NCBI GenBank assembly: GCA_050944255.1
Contig: JBMNQS010000083.1
Location: forward strand, 1 to 8,012
Length of the DNA stretch: 8,012 nt
Direction: 5' to 3'
DNA from: JBMNQS01 sp050944255
GTDB taxonomy: Bacteria > Bacillota > Clostridia > Christensenellales > Maliibacteriaceae
Position 1 is the first letter of the stretch. Every line of letters starts with the position of its first letter. Under the pieces are notes generated by a model. The model was not told the origin of the DNA and did not search any database. It saw only the letters and a program-made list of their open reading frames with translations. The position numbers and the translations under genes were made by a program. Shown in pieces: positions 1 to 6,330 of the stretch.

Positions 1-22
1 GCTGTACCGCGGCAAGCGGCAA

Positions 23-1480
23 CTAGCCATAAATCCGGCCGTCCACCAACGTGAAGATATGGTCGGCATACTGCCGGGCGTCGCAGATATTGTTGGTGAA
101 CAAAAGGATCGCGATTTTTTTCAATTTCAGTTTTTCTATTTTCCGATAAATGTACTCCGCCGTCTGCTCATCGTTATAGGCTTTTGGATTGATAACAATC
201 AATATGCGCGGATTAATGAGCATACATTTGTAGAGATGCAGCGCATAGCAGCCAATTTCAGACAGTTCCTTCAAAGAGCCGTATTTGAGTTCGATATTGG
301 TTTCTTCACGCAGTTCACGCTTAAAGTCCTCGTAAATGTAATGGCTGATCCGCTCATTGATAAAGCCCAGCACACTGATTTTGTTTAATATATTGATGCT
401 CAGGTTATCCTTGACGGACATGTTGTACAACAGTCCGCTGTGCGAACCGTCCTCGGGAAGCATGCAGATGCCGCAGGCCATGGCATCGGAAATGTTCGCA
501 ATGCTCCGCTTAATGCCGCCGATAAAAAATTGGCCGTTCTTTAGCGCGCTGCTTTTTGCGCCCGAGAGAATATGCGCCAGCAGAATGCCGCTGGTGCCGC
601 TTTGATCAACGAAGGCTATCGTTTGTCCTTCACGGACGCAAAAGGCGATGTTCGTCAGGGTATCCTGCGCATATTCGGCGGACAGGTCCTTCACCTGCAA
701 AACGAGTTGGCTGTCATTTTGTGAAAACGTATTGGGTAAGGGTTCAGGCAGCCTGAGCATTTGCCCCGTCATATACTGAAAGATATTTTCGTAGTTATAC
801 TGCTTTTTATTGAGGATTTTTACGGTAGAACCGTTTCTCATGATAAAAAGGATATCTGTAATGTCGAGCAGGGGCGTAACGCTGTTGAGCTTAATCAGAA
901 AAGACAGGCCCTGACGGGCAAGGGATATAACAATAGATTTTAATCTTTCAATGTCTTTTTTTGAATAATCGACCGTGGCGTTATCCAGTACCACGATCTT
1001 ATGGCCGCTTGCCAATATGCGCGCCAATTGCAAAAGGTGTTGTTCCGCCACGGAGAGCGTGTCGGCTTTAGTCAGCGGGTCAATCTCCAGTCCCACGGCT
1101 TGCAGATAAGGGGCGGCCCGCCGGCCAATGCTTTTAAGATCGAAAAAACAGCTTTTGTAACCCATCTGCATATGAAGAAACAGGTTTTCGGCAACCGAGA
1201 GATTGCTGGCGACTTTCGTTTCGCTCCCTATATAATTGATCCCCAGGTCACGGGCGGCTTGCTCATTGTGGATATCCACGAGCTGATCCATATATCGAAT
1301 GCACCCGCCGGTCTTCTTTTTTCTGCCCACGAGTATTTCTATCATATTGGAATGCCCGGAATCGTAGAGTCCGATCAACCCCGTGACCTTGCTCTCAAAC
1401 AGCGTTAAGTTCCCCATATCAATTTGCGGGGTTCTGCCGGATTCCAGCCGTATGTGAGACATTCTGATGATTTCAAACAT
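23..1480 (-). CDS. Catalytically degenerate sugar-ABC ATPase (pseudo-ATPase) in a two-component operon
   Basis: Protein of 485 residues with the two-domain plan of MglA/RbsA-type sugar-importer ATPases. It aligns nearly gap-free with the intact ATPase at 6331-7842 around the key motifs, but the catalytic residues are gone. In domain 1 the Walker A segment (residues 37-45) reads GLYDSGHSN with His43 for Lys, Ser86 replaces the Q-loop Gln, Walker B is LDNA with Asn167 for the catalytic Glu, and Asn199 replaces the H-loop His. In domain 2 the Walker A region (292-299) reads DQSGTSGI, the signature (406-412) is LSEIGCY instead of LSGGNQQ, and Walker B has Ile430-Asn431 in place of Asp-Glu. ATP hydrolysis is therefore unlikely; nucleotide binding is doubtful. 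The frame is intact for 485 codons, so this looks like a maintained pseudoenzyme, not a decaying pseudogene. I start at 1480: GGAGG lies at 1490-1494, 9 bases upstream, and the start overlaps the kinase stop by 8 bases. An in-frame ATG at 1585 would add 35 unrelated residues inside the kinase gene. A regulatory or docking role is inferred. Confidence 0.85.
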   Translation of the reverse strand: MFEIIRMSHIRLESGRTPQIDMGNLTLFESKVTGLIGLYDSGHSNMIEILVGRKKKTGGCIRYMDQLVDIHNEQAARDLGINYIGSETKVASNLSVAENLFLHMQMGYKSCFFDLKSIGRRAAPYLQAVGLEIDPLTKADTLSVAEQHLLQLARILASGHKIVVLDNATVDYSKKDIERLKSIVISLARQGLSFLIKLNSVTPLLDITDILFIMRNGSTVKILNKKQYNYENIFQYMTGQMLRLPEPLPNTFSQNDSQLVLQVKDLSAEYAQDTLTNIAFCVREGQTIAFVDQSGTSGILLAHILSGAKSSALKNGQFFIGGIKRSIANISDAMACGICMLPEDGSHSGLLYNMSVKDNLSINILNKISVLGFINERISHYIYEDFKRELREETNIELKYGSLKELSEIGCYALHLYKCMLINPRILIVINPKAYNDEQTAEYIYRKIEKLKLKKIAILLFTNNICDARQYADHIFTLVDGRIYG

Positions 1481-2534
1481 CGGAGCTTTCCTCCATGCGC
1501 GGCATCTGCAGCAGGGGAATGGACAATTCCACATCTGTGCCTGCGCCAAGGGTGCTGTATACGGTAATGCCATAGCCTTCGCCATAACAGAGTTTTATCC
1601 GTTCGTTTATGTTGACAAGGGCGATGCCGACGCCGCGCTCCCCGGTATCCTCGGCAAATGACGCAATGTCGCTGTTCATCTGCGCGTTGAGTTTTTTTAC
1701 CGTCTCTTCATCGATACCCACGCCATTGTCGCTGATCGTGACCATAAGCCGCGACTGAACCGGATATACGGATATGGTGATGACGCCATGTCCCCGTTTG
1801 GTTTCCAGCCCGTGATAGATGGCGTTTTCGACAATGGGCTGGATGGTCAGTTTGGGTATTTTGGTATTGAGGCATCTTTCAGGGTTTTCAATATGTTTAA
1901 CGACCTTAAATTTATCCCGGAAGCGGTATTTTTGTATCGTCAGATAATAATCAAGGGTTCTCAGTTCCTCGTCCAAGGATACCAGATCCCCGAATCTGGC
2001 AATGCTGTAACGAAACAGTATGGCCAGCGCTTCGGTCATGTCCGAGATATCTCGATCGCCTTCAAGCAGCGCCTTGCCGCGGATGGCCTCCAGCGTATTG
2101 TAGAGAAAATGAGGGTTGATCTGGCTTTGCAGCGCTTTGAGTTCAATTTGTTTCAGCAGCGTCTGCTCGGAGTATTTTTTATTGGTCGCGGTGCGGAAAC
2201 GGTCCAGGACCATCTGCATATCGTCAATGAGGTAAGGTTCGCCTATGGCCTGGTTTTCGTGGTTGAGCAGCCGGTCGCTCTGCTCATTGAGCTGGGCAAG
2301 CGTATGATTGAGCTTCCGCACGTAGATGGATATAAAAATCAGGACGGCTAAAGCCGCAGCGACCAGAAGCGTCATGGCAATCTGGAGCAGACGTGCCTGC
2401 GGGGAGCTCGCCGGGTCCGAAAAAACCAAAACGTTATCGATGAGGATAACGGCAAATGTGGACAGAACGATGGCCTGCAACAAGAGGGTGCGCCATCTTA
2501 TTTTTTTTGATTTCTTTACGTACTGAGGGGGCAT
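1473..2534 (-). CDS. Sensor histidine kinase, LytS/YesM type, with minimal extracytoplasmic loop
   Basis: Membrane histidine kinase of 353 residues, expected to autophosphorylate and pass phosphate to the response regulator encoded just upstream. Two hydrophobic helices are visible, roughly residues 16-38 and 49-72, joined by only about 10 residues (SDPASSPQAR). A charged, probably coiled linker follows (73-130). The His_kinase motif QINPHFLYNTLEA carries the phospho-acceptor His142. The ATP-binding domain shows the N box IVENAIYHG (234-242), the G1 box DNGVGID (269-275) and the G2 box around GVGIALVNINER (301-312). The usual YesM relatives have a large extracellular sensor domain between the helices and run well over 500 residues; that domain is absent here, so the signal must come through the membrane, from the cytoplasm or from a partner protein. 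Start ATG at 2534 is favoured because AGGTGATC just upstream matches the end of the anti-SD complement. A GTG at 2543, abutting the regulator's TAG stop, is the alternative and has no good ribosome site. Confidence 0.92.
   Translation of the reverse strand: MPPQYVKKSKKIRWRTLLLQAIVLSTFAVILIDNVLVFSDPASSPQARLLQIAMTLLVAAALAVLIFISIYVRKLNHTLAQLNEQSDRLLNHENQAIGEPYLIDDMQMVLDRFRTATNKKYSEQTLLKQIELKALQSQINPHFLYNTLEAIRGKALLEGDRDISDMTEALAILFRYSIARFGDLVSLDEELRTLDYYLTIQKYRFRDKFKVVKHIENPERCLNTKIPKLTIQPIVENAIYHGLETKRGHGVITISVYPVQSRLMVTISDNGVGIDEETVKKLNAQMNSDIASFAEDTGERGVGIALVNINERIKLCYGEGYGITVYSTLGAGTDVELSIPLLQMPRMEESSDV
1490..1494 (-). promoter_or_regulatory. Ribosome binding site of the pseudo-ATPase gene
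   Basis: GGAGG on the minus strand, 9 bases before the ATG at 1480 and lying inside the 3' end of the kinase gene. It decides the start at 1480 over the upstream in-frame ATG at 1585, and indicates independent, efficient translation of the pseudo-ATPase. Confidence 0.75.
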
Positions 2535-2539
2535 ATGGA

Positions 2540-2545
2540 TCACCT
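2540..2545 (-). promoter_or_regulatory. Ribosome binding site of the kinase gene, overlapping the regulator stop
   Basis: AGGTGA on the minus strand, part of an AGGTGATC match to the 16S 3' end complement, with its first bases inside the TAG stop of the response regulator. ATG follows at 2534. The arrangement suggests translational coupling of regulator and kinase and favours the ATG over the GTG at 2543. Confidence 0.6.
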
Positions 2546-4172
2546 ATGATTTCAGTTTCCGGTATTCACTGGGAGTGAGGCCAACATGCTTTTTAAACAG
2601 TTGGCCGAAATACTTGCGATCGCGGTAACCGATGGCTTCGCAGATCATATCGATGGACCTGGCGTTCGTTTCCAGTTCTTTTTTGGCCATTTCCATGCGC
2701 ACTGAGATGATATAGTCGGTGAAGTTCTGCCCGGTTTCATTTTTGAACAGCGCGCTGAAATAAACGGGATTGAGATGTACGAGTTCCGATATGGTGGAAA
2801 GGGAGATATTTTCGTTGTAATGGGCGCTGATGTATTCCTGCGCCATTCGGATGGGCGCGATTTTCTGCGTAGACATAATATTGTAACGGGTATCCAGGTA
2901 TTCGCACAGCCTGTCGCATATCATTTTTTCAATGGCTTTTATGCTTGTTTTCTCATAAATTTCTTCGCAGAGGCGTTTACTCATCAACATGATGGCATCT
3001 TTATTGTACCCGCATTCCACAGAGGCGGCCTGGAAGAGCTGTACCAGTTCATGAAAGACCTCCAGCGCCGCGTTGGCGGGCAATCCGTCACGGTCAATGG
3101 CCGCGAAAAACTTTGCCAGGCAACTTGAAAGTTTGATGGAGGACGCTATTTCGCAAGCTAAAAAAACTTCCTTTTTCAAGCCGTTCTGCATCTGCGCAGC
3201 CATCCACTGGCCTATCTCGTCGGGCTGCATAAAACGGATGCTTCCGGCTTGAACGACACGGTCCGTACCGATCCTGCTTCGATCGCATGCAGCCGCCCGC
3301 GCGGTAGCCAGTGAAAACGGTATATCCCTCAAATCGGATACGGCGGAGCCTGCGCATAGGATAACGTCAAAATCGTCATAAGCGTCTACGGCGCCCAGCG
3401 CCTTATTGTAAATGTCCTGCATGCAGCAGGCGTTCATGCCAAAAGGAGCGGTGGAATTGACCAGCAGAACCATGCAATTTCCCAGGATACAGCATTCGCA
3501 GTCCGCCGCGCCCGCTTGCATAATCGCTTTTTGCAATGTCTTATCCATTTTTTTGAATATATTGCTTCGCTTCAGTGAATCTATGCTGTCGGTCCTCTTA
3601 TTCATATCCAGCATAATCGTCACTACCGTGAAAAAGCCTTCCACAAAATGGAACCGGTAGGATTGATTGATCTGCCCAAGATCGTATTCCGCCACGTCGC
3701 CGCGAAGCAGATTTTCCATAAAGTGGACGCGCAGCTGTTTTTCGCTGTCGGCCAGGCGCAGCCGGAGCTGTTCGCCTTTTTTGCTGTTTTCATTGTCCAA
3801 CTGATGCCTCTGGACGATACGCGCCAGCACGCTGTTGATTTCATTTTCGTTTATGGGTTTGAGCAGATAGTCCTCAACGCCGTATTTGATGGCGCCAAAC
3901 GCATAATCCCACTGCTTATGGCCGCTGACCATCACGAATTTGACATCCATTCCGGCTTCACAGATCCGCTTGACGATTTCCAGGCCGTCAAGCTCCGGCA
4001 TCCGGATATCCATGACAACGATATCGGGCTGAAGCTCGGTGATCATCTGCAGCGCGGTTTCTCCGTCATTGGCCTGCCCGACGAGGCGGATCCCCAGCTC
4101 ATCGAAATGGATCAATTTTTTGATTAGTTCGCACACGAGATATTCATCATCAACGATCAGTAAACGCAGCAT
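2544..4172 (-). CDS. Response regulator with AraC-type DNA-binding domain (YesN type)
   Basis: Cytoplasmic transcription regulator of 542 residues, first gene of the leftward operon. The receiver domain (about 1-120) begins MLRLLIVDDE and has the acidic pair Asp8/Asp9, phospho-acceptor Asp55 in VVMDIRMP, Ser83 in MVSGH, and Lys105 in YLLKP, all canonical. A long middle region (about 120-435) starts with a charged helical stretch and is typical in size for YesN-like regulators; its role is not evident. The C-terminal AraC domain (about 440-542) contains two helix-turn-helix segments, near 456-481 and 506-531 (the second with IGYRDRKYFGQLFKK). The kinase follows after 9 bases. I chose ATG at 4172 because the receiver fold begins there and AGGA (4179-4182) sits 6 bases before it; an in-frame ATG at 4292 would add 40 residues without domain character. 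The likely targets are the divergent importer genes and possibly its own promoter (inference). Confidence 0.93.
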   Translation of the reverse strand: MLRLLIVDDEYLVCELIKKLIHFDELGIRLVGQANDGETALQMITELQPDIVVMDIRMPELDGLEIVKRICEAGMDVKFVMVSGHKQWDYAFGAIKYGVEDYLLKPINENEINSVLARIVQRHQLDNENSKKGEQLRLRLADSEKQLRVHFMENLLRGDVAEYDLGQINQSYRFHFVEGFFTVVTIMLDMNKRTDSIDSLKRSNIFKKMDKTLQKAIMQAGAADCECCILGNCMVLLVNSTAPFGMNACCMQDIYNKALGAVDAYDDFDVILCAGSAVSDLRDIPFSLATARAAACDRSRIGTDRVVQAGSIRFMQPDEIGQWMAAQMQNGLKKEVFLACEIASSIKLSSCLAKFFAAIDRDGLPANAALEVFHELVQLFQAASVECGYNKDAIMLMSKRLCEEIYEKTSIKAIEKMICDRLCEYLDTRYNIMSTQKIAPIRMAQEYISAHYNENISLSTISELVHLNPVYFSALFKNETGQNFTDYIISVRMEMAKKELETNARSIDMICEAIGYRDRKYFGQLFKKHVGLTPSEYRKLKS

Positions 4173-4396
4173 AACAAATCCTGACAACCTTTCCACGGGG
4201 AATTTACTTGATGCATCAAAATCAAATACCCGATAAGCGTGGGTGCGCTCAATTCCGGCGGGGCGGCACATCCCCTTTAGTTGATCATTCATAACTATTA
4301 CGGTCTGATGAAGGATGGGTTATTTTGGCGCTTCGGGCGGCGGTCGCTTTTGATGCCTGTAAAAGGCTTTAAACCGGCAGGATAAACATGGCTTTA

Positions 4397-4425
4397 CTTA
4401 TACTTGCATACATGGCCGGATGCAA
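4397..4425 (-). promoter_or_regulatory. Candidate promoter of the leftward regulator operon
   Basis: On the minus strand TTGCAT (4425-4420) and TATAAG (4402-4397) are separated by 17 bases: a -10 with 5 of 6 consensus bases and a -35 with 3 of 6. Transcription would begin near 4390, about 220 bases before the regulator start. A perfect minus-strand TTGACA at 4573-4568 is a rival, but its best -10 at 17 bases (TAGTTT) is poor. Neither is proven. Confidence 0.35.
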
Positions 4426-4528
4426 TGGCCGCTCGCAAGAAAATCCTCTATACATATAGACTGGAAATAATACACTGTGCGCGTATTCGTTTATTGGCCC
4501 GGGAAACTATATAGCGCACCGGTTGAAC

Positions 4529-4564
4529 GATGGATTGTAGTTATAAACTAAGACAAATTCCATC
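4529..4564. repeat. Interrupted inverted repeat, possible operator
   Basis: Symmetric arms in order: GATGGA (4529-4534), TTGT (4535-4538), AGTT (4539-4542), a 3-base centre ATA, AACT (4546-4549), spacer AAG, ACAA (4553-4556), spacer AT, TCCATC (4559-4564). Fourteen base pairs form if the two small spacers are bulged on one side. It lies immediately beside a perfect minus-strand TTGACA (4573-4568) and about 85 bases upstream of the rightward -35. An operator or a leader hairpin are both possible; the function is not known. Confidence 0.4.
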
Positions 4565-4647
4565 CGATGTCAAGGTATTGTGCGATGCAGCCATTGAACA
4601 AATGCGCAAAACTAAACGCACCCCCCTGTATTCTAGAATCGCTCTGA

Positions 4648-4676
4648 TTGTTTATGTGGATTTTTATTATTATAAT
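4648..4676 (+). promoter_or_regulatory. Promoter of the binding-protein gene
   Basis: TTGTTT (4648-4653) and a perfect TATAAT (4671-4676) with the ideal 17-base spacing, in AT-rich sequence. The start of transcription would fall near 4683, giving a leader of about 60 bases before the ATG at 4742. The weak -35 (3 of 6) fits a promoter that needs an activator, such as an AraC-type regulator bound upstream (inference). Confidence 0.6.
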
Positions 4677-4741
4677 ATTATCAATTGAAGCATGTATCGG
4701 GAGCAGCATACATGATAAAAACGAAAGGAGCATCCATCAAA

Positions 4742-5770
4742 ATGAAAAAGCCTCTCATACTGATCCTTGTGATTGCCATGCTCATGGTCCCTCTGATGGC
4801 TTGCGAAGGTCAGGATTCGTCCGGCGGCAGCGCAGCCACCGTTTCGGGCGGTACGCCTGACGCCTCCGGCGGCGACAAGGTATTCACCATAGGGCTTGCG
4901 GCCAAGTCCTTCTCCGACCCATGGACGTTCTGGCTTGCGCAGATCATCGAAGACGTGGCCAAAGCCGAGTATCCGCAATTCAATATCCAGATGCTGGACT
5001 GCGAATTCACCGTTGACAAACAGCTCAATGTGGTTGAAAACTTCATCACACAGGACGTCGACCTGATCATCCTTCAGCCCGCGGACCGGACCGCCGTGGG
5101 CGAGGTGGTGGGAAAGGCCTGGGATGCCGGTATTCCGATTATTACCAACACTTACCTTGAGGATGACGACAAATCCTACTTTGTCCGCGCCGACCCCGAG
5201 ACGGAAGGTAAAATTGAAGGCGAGTACATTGCCGAGAAGCTGCCCGAAAACGCGAAGATCGTCATTATTGAAGGCGCGCCGGGCAACCTGGCGGCGATGG
5301 GCCGTCAGGAAGGCATTATGGCCGTCCTCAACGAAAAACGGCCCGACATCCAGATACTCGGTTCCAAAACCGCGAACTGGCAGCGCGCGGAAGCCATGTC
5401 CCTCATGGAAGACTGGATTCAGGCATTCCCTGAAATAGACGCCATTGTCAGCCACAATGACGACTGCCTGATCGGCGCAATCGAGGCTATGAAGGCGGCG
5501 GAGCGCCTGGATGACGACCTGATTACCATAGGCGTGGATGGCCTGTCGGAGGCCTGTTACTACATTAAAAACGGCGAACAGACGGCTTCCGTGCTGAACA
5601 ACGCGCCGGGCATAGCGGAAAAAATGCTCGAGATTGCCAAGACAATTCTCATCGACGGGCAGATGCCCGACCAGCAGGATTATTTCGTCGAAGGCGTTCT
5701 GATCACCAAGGACAATGTTGACGAAATCATACAGATGCACAAGGACTACGGCTTTTGGACGTATGATTAA
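4742..5770 (+). CDS. Sugar-binding lipoprotein of an ABC importer (type 1 periplasmic-binding fold)
   Basis: Substrate-binding protein of 342 residues that captures ligand outside the cell and delivers it to the permease. It begins with a lipoprotein signal: MKK, a hydrophobic core, and the lipobox Leu18-Met-Ala-Cys21. A Gly/Ser-rich linker (22-45) then leads into the Peripla_BP_4 / ribose-galactose type fold. Family marks include FTIGLAAKSFSDPW at 48-61, the segment TANWQRAEAM (210-219), SHNDD (237-241) before GAIEAM, and GVDG (264-267). The TANW-RAEAM segment resembles inositol- or xylose-type binding proteins more than MglB in my recollection, but the substrate cannot be assigned. ATG at 4742 is chosen because the signal peptide starts there and AAAGGAG (4724-4730) lies 11 bases upstream; in-frame ATGs at 4685 and 4712 would add a polar tail ahead of the signal. 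It has its own promoter and is closed by the terminator at 5788, so it is probably made in excess over the membrane parts. Confidence 0.92.
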   Translation: MKKPLILILVIAMLMVPLMACEGQDSSGGSAATVSGGTPDASGGDKVFTIGLAAKSFSDPWTFWLAQIIEDVAKAEYPQFNIQMLDCEFTVDKQLNVVENFITQDVDLIILQPADRTAVGEVVGKAWDAGIPIITNTYLEDDDKSYFVRADPETEGKIEGEYIAEKLPENAKIVIIEGAPGNLAAMGRQEGIMAVLNEKRPDIQILGSKTANWQRAEAMSLMEDWIQAFPEIDAIVSHNDDCLIGAIEAMKAAERLDDDLITIGVDGLSEACYYIKNGEQTASVLNNAPGIAEKMLEIAKTILIDGQMPDQQDYFVEGVLITKDNVDEIIQMHKDYGFWTYD

Positions 5771-5787
5771 CAATTTTTCATAAGCTG

Positions 5788-5817
5788 AAAAACGGGGCTG
5801 ACGCCAGCCCCGTTTTT
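5788..5817 (+). terminator. Intrinsic terminator after the binding-protein gene
   Basis: Perfect 13-base-pair stem: AAAAACGGGGCTG (5788-5800), loop ACGC, CAGCCCCGTTTTT (5805-5817). The GC core is followed by a run of five T. Because the left arm begins with five A it could also act on leftward transcripts. It lies 17 bases after the binding-protein stop and should end most transcripts there, separating this gene from the ATPase and permease genes. Confidence 0.93.
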
Positions 5818-6330
5818 AATGGCACGCGGGAACCGGTCATAACCGATGTTCGCACCCGCCCGCGGCAGCCTTGGAAAACCGGCGGCGGAACCGCGGAGGG
5901 CATGCATGAAAATCCGTCCCGGATAAAAATCGCAGATAACCCAATAGATGCGGGCATCCTCTCCGTCCGGCAGAGAAACGTTAGCCAAACTCACCAAGGG
6001 CCTCGTCCCCTTGCCAATGCGTATGAGAAATGCAACGCAATAGCCATAAATGGGTGCCATATACCTGCAAAAACGGATGGGACCGCAAAATTTATGGGCC
6101 GTACCGGCGCTCGTGTCTTGAATCTGAGCCGATGACCCCCTATATCATTGTACCGCATACAACCGCGGCGCACCTGTACGGATAAAAATGTTGAATTACT
6201 CCCTGATAAAATAGATTGCGTGCCGTTGTGCCCCGGCAGGTATATAGAGTAAAATAATCATATTGGTGAACAATTTTCTACATAATTATGGGATAATCAT
6301 CATAGTTGGCATGGGGGTGAACACATCAAA
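5818..6330. other. Long intergenic region without a convincing gene
   Basis: About 510 bases lie between the terminator and the ATPase gene, unusual inside an importer locus. Short open frames exist on both strands (for example + 5902-6135 and - 5767-6060) but have no ribosome site, no recognisable family motif and odd composition, so I do not call them. The first part (to about 5905) is GC-rich with small hairpins such as CGGT-CATA-ACCG near 5835-5846. An 8-base inverted repeat CCATAAAT (6044-6051) / ATTTATGG (6090-6097) is present. The last 100 bases become AT-rich and probably contain the ATPase promoter. I recognise no riboswitch, tRNA or insertion sequence. Confidence 0.6.
6289..6297 (+). 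promoter_or_regulatory. Possible extended -10 promoter of the ATPase-permease unit
   Basis: TGG followed by GATAAT (6292-6297) fits an extended -10 element with 5 of 6 consensus bases, in AT-rich sequence about 35 bases before the ATPase GTG start. No good -35 is seen at 16-18 bases upstream (TTGGTG at 6263-6268 is too far away). A promoter is expected somewhere here because of the terminator at 5788, but this exact placement is weak. Confidence 0.25.

Larger units (their letters stand above)
4173..4741. other. Divergent control region between regulator operon and binding-protein gene
   Basis: About 570 bases with no convincing gene on either strand; the short open frames in it lack ribosome sites and family character. 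It must hold the promoters of both divergent units. Visible elements are a good rightward promoter near 4648-4676, candidate leftward promoter elements near 4397-4425 and 4568-4573, and an interrupted inverted repeat at 4529-4564. The segment near 4625-4690 is notably AT-rich. The length is ample for one or more AraC-type operator pairs, but I could not identify a clear direct-repeat operator. If leftward transcription starts near 4390 or 4540, the regulator mRNA would carry an untranslated leader of roughly 220 or 370 bases. Confidence 0.7.

Noticed and set aside
7..19. Small CCGC-GGCAA-GCGG hairpin just after the pseudo-ATPase stop, possibly a terminator
   Set aside because: The stem is only 4 base pairs, and the sequence that would carry a T-run on the minus strand lies outside the window.
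1481..1585. N-terminal extension of the pseudo-ATPase starting at ATG 1585
   Set aside because: The extra 35 residues are a Cys/Pro/Arg-rich out-of-frame reading of the kinase gene; the ABC fold starts after MFEIIRMSHIRLES and GGAGG precedes the ATG at 1480.
1788..2351. Open frame of 187 codons on the plus strand
   Set aside because: It lies antisense within the kinase gene, whose H, N and G boxes are clear, and has no ribosome site or recognisable domain.
4173..4292. N-terminal extension of the response regulator starting at ATG 4292
   Set aside because: Receiver domains begin directly with the MLRLLIVDDE strand; the upstream 40 residues have no domain character, and AGGA sits before the ATG at 4172.
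4603..4638. TGCG...CGCA (4603-4620) and TTCTAGAA (4631-4638) palindromes as operators upstream of the binding-protein promoter
   Set aside because: Both are short enough to occur by chance, and neither matches a catabolite-repression (cre) consensus or a repeated AraC-type site.
4670..5773. Long open frame on the minus strand (367 codons) covering the binding-protein gene
   Set aside because: It is antisense to a clear lipoprotein gene with signal peptide, ribosome site, promoter and terminator. Its translation is His/Arg/Val-rich and shows no family motif, so it is a mirror effect of the codon bias of the real gene.
5767..6135. Small open frames in the importer gap (minus 5767-6060, plus 5902-6135)
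   Set aside because: Neither has a ribosome site or known motif, the minus-strand frame reads through the terminator hairpin, and the two overlap; chance frames are more likely.
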